A stretch of 64,000 bases of DNA from Neocallimastix lanati (nom. inval.) (Eukaryota; Neocallimastigomycota; Neocallimastigomycetes; Neocallimastigales; Neocallimastigaceae), in NCBI GenBank assembly GCA_016946835.1, contig JACVTC010000095.1, positions 137,001 through 201,000 on the forward strand, given 5' to 3'. Of this stretch, positions 1-10,839 are shown piece after piece; within the stretch, counting starts at the first letter, position 1; the number at the start of each line of letters is the position of its first letter. The translations under genes and the position numbers were made by a program. The notes beneath the pieces were generated by a model, which saw only the letters and a program-made list of their open reading frames with translations, was not told where the DNA came from and made no database searches.

Positions 1-560
1 CTGAAAAGAATAAAACAAATTATTTTCCCCTATATCAATAGTATCTGAACACTAAAATGTTACGAAAACAGAGACCAACTTCTGTCGCTTTGGAAGTCGT
101 ATAAACCTTATATTTATATTTTAATCTTTGTTTTCTTAATTATAAAATTATAATATTAATTATAAAATTATTGATTGATAAAATAGAATAGTACTATTGA
201 CTCACAACTATAGAAAAAACCGTCAGTACTATTATAACTAGTGCCGCGAGTAAGCACGAAATAAAATTTTAAAATACTATATAGTTTTAATCATACGCCT
301 TCGGTGACGTAAGCTCCTTATTCGCCAGAGTTGTTGCAAACCTAGAACCGTTTTCCTTTATAATAGGCTACGGTGCTCTCTTATAGAGTTTTACCTAGTC
401 TAGAACCAAATCTATTCGTCGAGTGCAACACTAAAGAAGACAATTCTTCTAACTCTGTATATGAGCTCTATTCGCTCGTATAAACGCTTTTTAAATAAAT
501 AAATAAAAAATAAAATGGCACAGGTTTTTCTTGCTATTATTTCAAGCAAGTAATTTATTA
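1..560 (-). other. Leader fragment of a Ty3/gypsy element related to C/F (off-window)
   Basis: This is non-coding sequence read on the minus strand. It carries the same ordered parts as the leaders of elements C and F. A 35-base block at 294-328 is identical to 22805-22839 (key part GGCGAATAAGGAGC). A GTGC/GCAC hairpin lies at 241-257 and a 9-bp stem AATAGTACT/AGTACTATT at 187-233. A second conserved block around TGAGCTCTATTCGCTC (462-477) marks the other end of the domain. The sequence between the blocks is diverged, so this is another family or an old copy whose coding part lies off the left edge. I see no LTR or primer site attached to it in the window. Confidence 0.7.
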
Positions 561-606
561 AAATAATTAAAAATAAAAATTATTATAATTATTAATATTA
601 TTATTA

Positions 607-649
<43 letters not shown>

Positions 650-889
650 CTAAGCTAATTTAAAAAATTATTATTTTTGTTATAAATTAAATGAAAAATT
701 TTTTTTTTTTTATCTAAAACTAATTGATTTATTCACTAAATTAATCTAAAATATTTATCTAAAAATTAAAGATTTTTCTTACTAAATTAATTTAATATTA
801 TTTATCTAATTATAAATTAATTTTGTTGGTAAATATTTGAATTAATTTTAAAGGGTTAAGGTAATATAAGATTAATTTAATATTATCTA

Positions 890-930
<41 letters not shown>

Positions 931-1957
931 GTTAAGGTAATGTAAGTTTTATCTTAATAGGGTAGTACAAGTTTAATTTGAATTATATGATCGGGTAGTA
1001 CAAGAATTTTTGTTATAAAAATTAATTTCAACAACCATAGGATTAGGATTATCCGGTAATATAATAGATACAAAGGATTGAATTATATAATAGTGAGGGT
1101 AACTCAAAACGGACAAGGTGATAATTTGAATAGGAATCAATAGGCAGTAATTATTCGTCTGGAAGGAGATAGAATCCGAGATTAAAAGATATAGAAGTCC
1201 GGTATTAAAGAGATAGTAGATAAGAAGATTTATTCAAAGATTATTAGACTAAGATAGAGAGAACCGGAGTAGGTATTTGTTCTTTAATAGTAAAATAGTA
1301 AAAGTAGAAACCCAACGATTGCCAAAAGATATTGAGAAGGTAGAATTCCTAAAGGTAGAATGTCTGTGGGATAGCGTAAAGGTATTGAGGGCTTGGATTA
1401 GCTGGTGCTTTTATTGTAACGGAGGTGCTTCTATTGTAAAGGCGGGATGAGATATAGAAACACAGAAAGGAGAAAACTCAATAGGTTTACACTATCTGTA
1501 TAAATAATTCGTTTTATTAGAAATATTTTTTATTAATTATAAAATTTAAAATAATTATTAATATTAATCAACAAGGTAATATTTCGAATTACTTATACGT
1601 TAATTATTATTAATAAAAGCACGAAGAAAAATATTTTCATTCGTGAAGTTCGCACTATTTATACTTTTAACGGAAAAACAGTTTTAACATGTAAAAATAA
1701 TTTTAAAGAAATATTTAGAAACATGTTTATAATAATTAATAATGTAAAGTTTCTAGAATATAGATTTTAATTGATGAAAATGAATCTTATCAAAAAAAGA
1801 ATAAAATAATTTATATAATAAGAATTTCTAAATTCATTTCGGTTAAATTACAAACCGAAAGAATCTTTAACTTTCTATAATTTTATACAGAAAGAATATT
1901 CAAGAAGATATTATTAATAATTAATAAAATAATTAATAAAATAATTATTTATGCAAA
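561..1957. other. Anonymous AT-rich region, no gene seen
   Basis: No open frame of useful length and no LTR pair was found here. The left part is T-rich homopolymer sequence. The part from about 950 to 1480 has more G than its surroundings and holds short direct repeats: GGGTAGTACAAG at 960-971 and 993-1004, and a 16-base unit beginning GGTGCTT at 1404-1419 and 1424-1439 with one mismatch. It may be the remnant of an element leader, but nothing identifies it. Confidence 0.4.
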
Positions 1958-1958
1958 A

Positions 1959-2031
1959 TGGGTTGAGGTGTGAGTCGAACCCATGAAGTATTGGTCATGA
2001 TCAATGTAACTAACCATTGAACTAAGGTTCT
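1959..2031 (-). tRNA. tRNA-like gene, 3' half degenerate
   Basis: On the minus strand there is a good A box (TAGTTCAATGG, complement of 2014-2024) and a near-consensus B box (GGTTCGACTCA, complement of 1971-1981) at tRNA spacing. The triplet CAT sits where an anticodon would be, flanked by imperfect ATTG/CAAT arms. The 5' acceptor strand (AGAACCT) has no matching 3' strand and the T arm does not close properly, so it is probably a decayed tRNA or tRNA-derived sequence. It may still bind Pol III factors. Its context is telling: a stack of four LTR elements begins 13-16 bases upstream of its predicted 5' end, as Ty3 and dictyostelid DGLT-A do at real tRNA genes. Its identity and activity are uncertain. 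Confidence 0.5.
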
Positions 2032-2047
2032 AATTTTACTAACTGAT

Positions 2048-2768
2048 TGAAAAAGAACAAAACAATAATTATTAAATTGTAATAATTTTCATAATATATT
2101 ACAAATATTCCAATTATAATTATTATTGATTTCTTATTAAACTAAACTTTCCTATATTCTTCTTTCATGGAAATTCTAAAATATTGATAGTAAATATTAT
2201 TATTTTTCTAAAAGTTTCTAAAAGATTTCTATATTAAGAATCCCTTAAATAAATTCTATAAATTTTTAGAAAATTCTAAATAATTAAAATAAAAATATTG
2301 GTTGATTATTAAAATATATATATATAAAAAAAAAAAAAAAAAAAATTTTTTTTAGAATAAATTAGTAATAAATATATTATATATTGTAATTATTATTACC
2401 AATTAAAAAAAAAAAAAAAAAAAAAAAATTTTTTTTTACTAATAAAATTTAAAATTATTAGTAATGACTTTCTAACGTTTTCGAAAAGATTTTATCATAT
2501 TTATTCAATTATACTCTTAATAAATATAAAATATATTGAATAATTATTAAAATCAATTTCAAAAATCCTAATTTTAATTCAAACTCTTTTTTTTTATTGA
2601 GGCTTTACAATTAAAAATAAAATTGAAAAAGTATAAATAGACCTATGTCTACTCAAAAAAAAAAAAAAGCAGAATCTTTCCTTAGATTATAATAAGATTA
2701 CTAACAAAATTAAAATAATAAAAATAAAATTAATAATAAGAATATTTTTAGTTAGTTTTAAATAGTTT

Positions 2769-2829
<61 letters not shown>

Positions 2830-3105
2830 TAGTTTTAAATAGTTTAGTTTTAAAATAGTTTAGTTTGTTTAGTTTTAAATAGTTTAGTTTTGATAGTTAG
2901 TTATTTAATTAAATTTTTAGTTATAATAGTTTAGTTAATATTATTAAGTAATTTATTTAGTTTAGTGCATAATTTAATAAATAGTTTTATTTAGTTATAT
3001 AAAAATAAAAAAAAAAAAAAAATTTTATTGTTTAATAAATAATAGTAATAATTAATTTTCTTATTAGCTAAAAAAAAATATAAACAAATAAACACATAAA
3101 CAAAT

Positions 3106-3146
<41 letters not shown>

Positions 3147-3199
3147 ATCAAAATAAAGTGTATTTATTGTAATCCTTTTATTTCTTATATAACCGAACA
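2048..3199 (+). repeat. Element A 5' LTR
   Basis: It starts TGAAAAAG and ends CCGAACA. A TATA box (TATAAATA, 2632-2639) is followed at once by a perfect hairpin, TAGAC-CTAT-GTCTA (2638-2651), which would lie at the start of the transcript. It includes an A run of about 50 bases near 2773-2824 that is longer in the 3' LTR. Confidence 0.92.
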
Positions 3200-3206
3200 T
3201 TAGAAA

Positions 3207-3225
3207 TGGTGGAGATATCGGGGAT
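3207..3225 (+). promoter_or_regulatory. Primer-binding site of element A
   Basis: Starting seven bases after the LTR, TGGTGGAGATATCGGGG matches the form of a tRNA 3' end complement, starting with TGG opposite CCA. The same sequence follows the LTRs of C and F. The tRNA was not identified; it would end in ...TCTCCACCA. Confidence 0.7.
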
Positions 3226-3717
3226 ATAAGAAATAAAAGTAAGGAAAGATAAATATTATAAAAAAAAAAAAAAAAAAAAAAAAGAAAAAAAGAAAATTTT
3301 TTTTTTGTTAATTATAACTATAAAAAAAAAAAAATATTAAAATTTTAGTTTATTAATTGTGATATATAAAATATAAAATTCTTATAATTACTATATATTT
3401 GCATATAGTATTTTCACAACGGTATACTGAGTAGAGGTTGTGTAAAAATATAAAAATAATTAAATAAAAGAGAGTAGAATAGGGAAGTCTCTTGTAGAAG
3501 CGAGAGAGTAAAGGGTTTTAGAATAAGATTATAAATTACCAGTAAGTTGGATATTGAAAAAGCCGTAAATTCCATGTTTCAATTGGTAGGCACAATAGAA
3601 AACTTTATTTATAATTGACGGTTCTAAGATCGAGGTTGAAAATCGTAGAGAGACGACCTGCGGGTTTCGAATATTTTATTTAATTATAATATATGCAAAT
3701 GAAATAATAATAAATAA

Positions 3718-3758
<41 letters not shown>

Positions 3759-3838
3759 TATTTTTGATTCTTAGATATATAATTAGCAGTTGGGAATAAC
3801 TGGATTATATATCTTTTATATTTCTTAATTTTAATTAT

Positions 3839-3903
3839 AGACTGTCGAAAGAATTTCGAGTCTACTATAGGAGGAATAGACTGTCAAAAGGATTTTTGAG
3901 TCT
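3839..3903 (+). promoter_or_regulatory. Two bulged hairpins before gag (element A)
   Basis: Hairpin 1 is AGAC, a two-base TG bulge, TCGA, a 7-base loop AAGAATT, TCGA, then GTCT (3839-3863). Hairpin 2 has the same outer stem and bulge, but the inner stem is TCAA/TTGA, a compensatory change. The loop of hairpin 2 contains AAGGAT. The plan matches the six- to seven-unit arrays in C and F. Function is unknown; a Gag-binding or packaging role is a guess. Confidence 0.7.
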
Positions 3904-4015
3904 AAAAATTAATTTATATTATATTATAAAATCAATAATAATTACTCTATATAAAGAAAAAGAAAATTTTTTTATTAAGTTGGAATATTTATTAATACAT
4001 TTTTTATTATCAAAG

Positions 4016-4930
4016 ATGACTAACCAGGAAATAGATTTCAAATCTTTGAAAAAGGAACTCAAAGATATTGAAAAATTAACCAAGGATAACTTAGATATTA
4101 AGACTTGGGCCTCAGAAATACAATTATGGATTGAGCTTGAAGAAGTTACTAATCCAAAAAAAATATTTATTGCATGCGTTTTAACATCTACGGGTGAACC
4201 GAGGAAGGTAATTCAAGAATTGAAGAATAATTTGGATAACTATGATAGTGATGATGAAGATGAAGATAATGATGAAAGTGACAATGAAAGTAACGGCGAA
4301 AATGATACTTCTTATCCTACATTCTCAGAGATTATTGATGCATTAGAGACGTTTTATGGCATTAAGGAAGATCAGAATTTATTAGTAAGAGAAATACGTT
4401 CCCTAAGAATAAAACGTAATGAAAAAGTGAAAGATTTTAACACACGTTTTAGATCTTTATACTTGAAACTAGACAAGAAGCATAAGAAGCAAGTAAGTGT
4501 TCTAGATTACGTGGATTCTTTAAGAAACAATGAAGAAGCATGGAAAAGAGTCTCCTTACAAGATGATATTTCTTTAAAACAAGCTTATGAAGCCGCTGAA
4601 AAGGTAGATAGATTAATGATTAACCAAACCCGACTTACAAATCAAGAGAATTACCATCGAAACAATTATAATAGTAATAATACCTTCAAACGAAATTCTC
4701 CCTCTATACCTTATAATAAGAAATTAGAGTCCGAAGAACTAAAGAGAACTAATGTAGATGTTGAAAGGGAAGACCTTACTAGTAAAATGAAACATTTAAC
4801 TATTAAAACTTGTTTCTATTGTGAAGAAAAAGGTCATTACAGTAATCATTGTCCTAAACTTCAGTCCATTATTCAAGAAAACAAAAGAAAGTACTTCAAT
4901 CAAAACCACAATATGCCTTTAAATCAATAG
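4016..4930 (+). CDS. gag: Gag, element A
   Basis: This encodes the structural capsid-type protein of about 304 residues. The ATG at 4016 is chosen because the protein from there (MTNQEIDFK...) aligns with the start of Gag in C and F. A helical retrotransposon-gag region comes first, with an acidic Asp/Glu/Asn stretch at about residues 76-99, and then a basic region. A CCHC zinc knuckle (CFYCEEKGHYSNHCP) near residue 265 would bind RNA. The frame ends at a stop inside the frameshift signal, 8 bases before the conserved stem, so most ribosomes would make Gag alone. Gag is expected to assemble cytoplasmic virus-like particles. Confidence 0.9.
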   Translation: MTNQEIDFKSLKKELKDIEKLTKDNLDIKTWASEIQLWIELEEVTNPKKIFIACVLTSTGEPRKVIQELKNNLDNYDSDDEDEDNDESDNESNGENDTSYPTFSEIIDALETFYGIKEDQNLLVREIRSLRIKRNEKVKDFNTRFRSLYLKLDKKHKKQVSVLDYVDSLRNNEEAWKRVSLQDDISLKQAYEAAEKVDRLMINQTRLTNQENYHRNNYNSNNTFKRNSPSIPYNKKLESEELKRTNVDVEREDLTSKMKHLTIKTCFYCEEKGHYSNHCPKLQSIIQENKRKYFNQNHNMPLNQ

Positions 4931-4970
4931 TCGGGAGTAGAAGCACTCCCGGAACAAAAAAATTAGCTTC
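4918..4970 (+). promoter_or_regulatory. -1 frameshift signal with pseudoknot, element A
   Basis: Slippery heptamer T TTA AAT (4918-4924) is in phase with gag. An 8-base spacer holding the gag stop follows, then stem GGGAG/CTCCC (4933-4937 with 4946-4950) and an 8-base loop TAGAAGCA. Loop bases GAAGC (4940-4944) can pair with GCTTC (4966-4970), giving an H-type pseudoknot with one intervening A. The pol frame is -1 to gag and open across this point, as expected. Confidence 0.88.
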
Positions 4971-7900
4971 AATTCAATTTCACCCTAATAAAGAGATTTC
5001 CTTCCCAGATGTTCTGACAGTAAATAAAATTGGTAGTGAGGAAGAAACGAACTCAGAAAACAATAATAGAAGTTGTAATATTAATAGTCTTTATGAAATA
5101 AATTATGACCCAGATGAGGAAGAAAATCTAAATGCAACCAATTTTACTGTGGCGGCTGCAAAAAGAAAAATAGAAAAAGTAGATGATACTATAGAAAACT
5201 ATGAAAATCGTGAATACAAAAGTTTGAAAAATAATCCTAGACCAATAGCAACCCCCGCACTTCGGAAGAAGAGAGAAAGAGAATTGGAAATAAATCCCCC
5301 AAAGCAAGCTGAAAAGCAACTACATACTTCCTTTATAGCCCAACCAAGAAATAATAAAGAAAAGGCTAAGGCTAAAGAAGCTCGTGATAAAGAGAGAGGA
5401 AGTATAAGCATTGAACCAAAAATCAAATCTAATGCAAAATCTACAAATAAAGATGAAACAACCCCAATAATAAATATAGGTGACGACCTAGAGGACTTAG
5501 AAAACCTCAAAGAAATAGAAACAATTGAAAAGTTAATGGAAGAAGGAAATACGGAAAAGAAAATCTCCACCCCTAAAGTTAAACGGAAAATTCAAATGTT
5601 AGAGGATCAAGAAGAATATGATGTCTTAAAAGATTTAAATAATATAAGATGTAACATCACATTCGGACAATTAAAAAATTCTTCACCCCAAATTAGATCT
5701 CAAGTTTCTCAAGGGCTAAAGTTAGTTAAGAAAGATAAAATAGCGGGAGCAGTAGAAAATATTACTGCTATGACAGTCATGGTCAATAACGTAGACCACT
5801 CTTACAAAAGTAATAGAAAGGAAATCCAAGAGGATGATATTGCCATGGTTGACTGCACAGTTGAAGGCATTAAAGGTAAACTCTTAATCGACTCTTGTAG
5901 TAATCTAAATATAATAACTCGAAAATATTTAGACAAAATTCCAAGAAACTTTGAACCAATTGGTATAAGCTGTGGTCGCATCCGTCTTGCTACTAACAAT
6001 GATGAGTACTCAGAGAGTGTCATAATTAGAGTACCTATTCGAATTAACAATTTTACTATGACTGTAAATTGTCGAATTGTAGAAAAAGAAGATCCATTCT
6101 ATGATGTTTTAATAAATCTTAAAACACAAGCTGTTCATAGATTATTCATACATCCTGTATTAAACAGTCTTTGTAGATTCTCAACTGAAGGATTCATTGA
6201 AAAGATTGCACAGTTAAATAATGATTTTGAAGACGAACCAAAACTTTTATGTTCAGTAACAAAAATTGACGATAAAGAAGAAGTCAATATTAAAGCAAAG
6301 TTAAAAACCATTGAAGGATTACCTCCCTTAGATTATATACATAATGATATTTTTAAATACTCTGAATAAAGACTTTCAAGACAAAATTCTTAAATTATTG
6401 GAGGATAACATAGAAATTGTTGCGACTTCCTCAGAAGAATTAACACCATCAGATTTGACTCCCCATAAAATTGAATTAAAAGAAGGAACTAAACCGGTTA
6501 AGCAGAAGAGTTATAAGCTAACAAAATTTAAATCTGATATTCTGAAAGAATTACTGATTGACCTAATTGAGAGGAGATTAATTGAACCCTCTCATTCAAC
6601 TTGGAGTTCTCCAGTAGTATTGGTTCCAAAACCAAATGGAAAATGGAGATTATGCGTAGATTACAGAAAAGTTAACGAAGCCACTGAAAAAGACTCTTAT
6701 GCATTACCTTATATCGATGAAATATTTGATAGTCTACAAGGCGCAAAAATTTTTACTACCATGGATCTTTACTCTGGTTACCATCAGATATTAATGAATG
6801 ATGAAAGTGTAGAGATCACTACCTTTACTACTAAATTCGGAAATTATCAATTCAAAGTCATGCCTTTTGGTCTCACGAACGCTCCAGCTACCTTTCAACG
6901 TGAGATGAATCAAATTCTTTTTCCTTTAATAGGTGTATGTGTATACAATTTTATCGATGACATACTGATATATTCTAAAAGTGTTGAAGAACATCTTATC
7001 CATATCCAACAAGTCCTTGAAATCTTTCGTAAACACAAATTGAAAATCAATATAGAAAAATGCCAATTCTTTAGGACAGAAGTAGAAATACTTGGTCATA
7101 AACTATCTACAAAAGGATTAAGTCCAATGGAAAGTAAAATAGAAGCTATTAAAAAGTGGAATCCTCCCACTAATATTCACGAACTAAGGTCATTCTTAGG
7201 GACAGTCGGTTACTACCAAAAATTCATTTTTAATTATTCTAAAATAACGGCTCCCTTATGTAAACTTTTACGTAAGAATACAAAGTATGTCTGGAATGAC
7301 GAACAACAAATATGTTTCGAAAAGCTGAAAGAATGTTTAATAAATGCACCTATCCTTAAATTTCCCGATTTTAGTAAACCCTTTATTATCAGAACAGATG
7401 CCTCCTATGATGGACTCGGAGGAGTATTACTTCAAAAGGATGAAATCACTGGTAAAGAACATCCTGCTCATTATATAAGTCGTACCTTATCGAAGTCAGA
7501 GAAAAATTATGGAATAACAGACTTGGAAGGTTTAGCTTTATACTTCGCTTTAGAAAAGTTAAAATCATACATTATGGGAAATCCGCACACTACCATAATT
7601 TATACTGATCATAGACCTTTACTTGGACTTTTTAAGAACAAGGAACCGAAAAATGCTCGACAAACAAGATGGTGTTTAACAGCAAGTTCCTTAGGTGTTG
7701 ATATTCGTTACGAACCTGGAAAAAAGAATGTCTTAGCCGATGCATTGTCTCGAATGAAGAGTGAAAAGGATAAGAAATTGCTAGCCATGAAAGTTACACA
7801 AGAAAAAGATGAAACATTATTATCTAAAGTAATTAAAGACTTTATATCGGAAAAATTTACCACTATTGACGGTGAAGACTATTTTGTAGATGGAAATAAT

Positions 7901-8974
7901 TATAGGAAATTGGTCACTGATACAGCCGAAAAAGTTAAACTGATCTTGGCAGCTCATGACATTGGTCATGAAGGCTATTACAAAACTTACCAAAGGCTAA
8001 AGAAAAGCTATTACTGGAACAATATGATAATCGATGTCAAAAGAATAATTGGTAAGTGTGAAAAATGCCAACTCAATAGACCGCAACCCTACCCTGATCC
8101 TACAGAAGATACTCCAACTAAAGTAGAAGGACCTTTTGTACATTTAGGATTAGACATTATAGGTCCGCTTGTGAAAACTAAGAATAATAAACAGTATATC
8201 TTAGTAGTTGTTGACTACTTTACGAAGTGGGTTGAAGCGGAAGCTACTGAAACTATTACTTCCCAAGATGTGATTAAATTTCTCATAAATGTGTTCGCCC
8301 GACATGGTGTTCCGCAAATCATCACTACTGATAATGGGGTGCAATTTACCTCTGACATGACTAAAGTTTTTCTAGATTTATATGATGTCTACATAAAATT
8401 CGTTTCTACCTATCATCCGGAATCAAACGGTTTAACCGAAAATAGGAATAAAGAGATAGGTAAATTACTTCGATTGCTAGGAGAAAAGAATAAAGACTGG
8501 GATGAGATATTACCTTCTGCGTTATGGGCCCTCAGAACAACTAAAAATTCAGTTACCAACCACTCTAGCTTTGAACTAGTATACGGAAGAGAAGATCAGC
8601 AACCATTCGACATTGCTGCTAGACCAACAAAAGACCTATATAAATCTTCGGATGAAGTATTGCTAGAAAAATTTGTTTCACATTACAGATGGGTTTTAGA
8701 AGCTGCCGAGAATAGTAAAAACGCAAGTAAATACTGGGCAACTAGGAGAGAAGAAAAGAATAGCCTAAATCAAGGAAAAAGAATAGCTGTTGGCGATTTA
8801 GTACTAGTTCGAAATTTTAACCGCACAAAGCTTGAACCATATTTCGTAGGTCCTTTAAAAGTCATTAAGAAACAATATAATACCTTAACTTTAGCTGATC
8901 CAAATACCGGAATCCAATTAAATAGAAATGTCCATTTGAAGAATATAGTAAAGTATAATTCAGCCTCCATTTAG
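4924..8974 (+). CDS. pol: Pol region, element A (protease, RT, RNase H, integrase; broken)
   Basis: This encodes the enzymes of the retrotransposon, made as a Gag-Pol fusion by -1 frameshifting. After a charged linker come a protease-like segment with the D-S motif (IDSCSN, about 5890), reverse transcriptase with the catalytic FIDD (about 6950) and the MPFGLTNAP block, RNase H (RTDAS, about 7395), then integrase. The integrase has an H-H-C-C zinc site (GHEGYY ... CEKCQ), D-D-E core blocks (GLDIIGPL, TTDNGVQF, NGLTENRNKE) and a C-terminal GP-type module (YFVGPLKV). No chromodomain is seen. The region appears broken about once. It is closest to C and F. Confidence 0.88.
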
Positions 8975-8997
8975 CCTGAATTTATGCGAGGGCATCT

Positions 8998-9718
8998 TGA
9001 AAAAGAACAAAACAATAATTATTAAATTGTAATAATTTTCATAATATATTACAAATATTCCAATTATAATTATTATTGATTTCTTATTAAACTAAACTTT
9101 CCTATATTCTTCTTTCATGGAAATTCTAAAATATTGATAGTAAATATTATTATTTTTCTAAAAGTTTCTAAAAGATTTCTATATTAAGAATCCCTTAAAT
9201 AAATTCTATAAATTTTTAGAAAATTCTAAATAATTAAAATAAAAATATTGGTTGATTATTAAAATATATATATATAAAAAAAAAAAAAAAAAAAATTTTT
9301 TTTAGAATAAATTAGTAATAAATATATTATATATTGTAATTATTATTACCAATTAAAAAAAAAAAAAAAAAAAAAAAATTTTTTTTTACTAATAAAATTT
9401 AAAATTATTAGTAATGACTTTCTAACGTTTTCGAAAAGATTTTATCATATTTATTCAATTATACTCTTAATAAATATAAAATATATTGAATAATTATTAA
9501 AATCAATTTCAAAAATCCTAATTTTAATTCAAACTCTTTTTTTTTATTGAGGCTTTACAATTAAAAATAAAATTGAAAAAGTATAAATAGACCTATGTCT
9601 ACTCAAAAAAAAAAAAAAGCAGAATCTTTCCTTAGATTATAATAAGATTACTAACAAAATTAAAATAATAAAAATAAAATTAATAATAAGAATATTTTTA
9701 GTTAGTTTTAAATAGTTT

Positions 9719-9790
<72 letters not shown>

Positions 9791-10066
9791 TAGTTTTAAA
9801 TAGTTTAGTTTTAAAATAGTTTAGTTTGTTTAGTTTTAAATAGTTTAGTTTTGATAGTTAGTTATTTAATTAAATTTTTAGTTATAATAGTTTAGTTAAT
9901 ATTATTAAGTAATTTATTTAGTTTAGTGCATAATTTAATAAATAGTTTTATTTAGTTATATAAAAATAAAAAAAAAAAAAAAATTTTATTGTTTAATAAA
10001 TAATAGTAATAATTAATTTTCTTATTAGCTAAAAAAAAATATAAACAAATAAACACATAAACAAAT

Positions 10067-10107
<41 letters not shown>

Positions 10108-10160
10108 ATCAAAATAAAGTGTATTTATTGTAATCCTTTTATTTCTTATATAACCGAACA
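8998..10160 (+). repeat. Element A 3' LTR
   Basis: This is the direct copy of 2048-3199, preceded by a purine-rich GCGAGGGCAT tract. It differs mainly in A-run length. It ends CCGAACA and is followed by the TGAT duplication, four bases before element B. Confidence 0.92.
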
Positions 10161-10164
10161 TGAT

Positions 10165-10839
10165 TGATAAATAACCAAATTATAAATTAAGAAAAATCAA
10201 TAAAATGGAATAATAACCCTCTTAATTAGTTATTGATAATTATAAAATAATATTTTAATAAAAATAAATTAAAAGATTTAAAATTATTAAATAAATATTA
10301 TTTTAATTTAAAGAACGATGTATTTTATATTAAATTATTCTTTTATTTTACTTTAACGATTTTAAATTAAATCTCAGTTTAAATTGATATTAATATTAAT
10401 TAAAAAGAAACTTATTAATAATAACAAAATTGTTTATTTTATCTTAAAAGTGTTTACTTAAAATAATTATATAGTTTTATTTTAAATAATTTAAACTTAA
10501 AAGAAAAATATAAAAACATGTAAATATTTCTTTAAAAATAAAAAATCAGAATTCAAGAATTAAAAATTTAAAATTTAAGTTTTAATAAATTATTTTCTTT
10601 TATTCTCATTTATTTTAAATACTTTTTATTAAGAATATAAATATTCAAAATAATAAAAAGTACAATTTTATATTGATAAATAAAGTTTTATTATAAAAAA
10701 AAAAACAAATATTCTTTTCTTATTTTAAACTGTAGTGTTTTAATTAACATTTTTGTGTTAATAACTACCCTTTTAATTGACAAATTATTATCACTTTTAG
10801 AAGTAAATTCTAAATTAAGATAATAATCAACATTTGTCA
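10165..10839 (+). repeat. Element B 5' LTR
   Basis: It begins TGATAAATAACC and ends CATTTGTCA. Near 10500 a TATA-like ATATAAAAA lies within AAATATAAAAACATGTAAATATTT, whose flanks form a small inverted repeat. The same stretch occurs in the older LTR at 19632-21532. Confidence 0.92.

Larger units (their letters stand above)
3200..4015 (+). other. Element A leader: primer site, hairpins, no gene
   Basis: The leader between LTR and gag is non-coding. It contains a primer-binding site (TGGTGGAGATATCGGGG, 3207-3223). A 6-bp hairpin CACAAC/GTTGTG lies at 3415-3442. The segment at about 3460-3670 has more G and C than its surroundings and can form several short stems. Two bulged hairpins sit just before gag (3839-3903). 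A runs separate these parts. Confidence 0.75.
2048..10160 (+). mobile_element. Element A: Ty3/gypsy LTR retrotransposon with -1 frameshift
   Basis: The element has two LTRs of 1152 and 1163 bases, a primer site, a structured leader, gag, pol, and a polypurine tract (GCGAGGGCAT) just before the 3' LTR. The 4-base duplication TGAT flanks it (2044-2047 and 10161-10164). Domain order in pol is protease, RT, RNase H, integrase, which is Ty3/gypsy order. The LTRs look the same apart from homopolymer lengths, so insertion was recent. The pol region appears broken about once; otherwise the element is complete. Its protein sequences are close to elements C and F but the LTRs are unrelated. It is the tRNA-proximal, youngest member of the stack. 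Confidence 0.93.

Noticed and set aside
1959-2031. Functional tRNA-Met assignment
   Set aside because: CAT stands at the anticodon place, but the acceptor and T stems do not pair, so neither function nor identity is supported.
2991-3200. Phe-rich open frame on the minus strand, repeated at 9952-10161
   Set aside because: It is a translation of A runs within the A LTR and has no protein-like composition.
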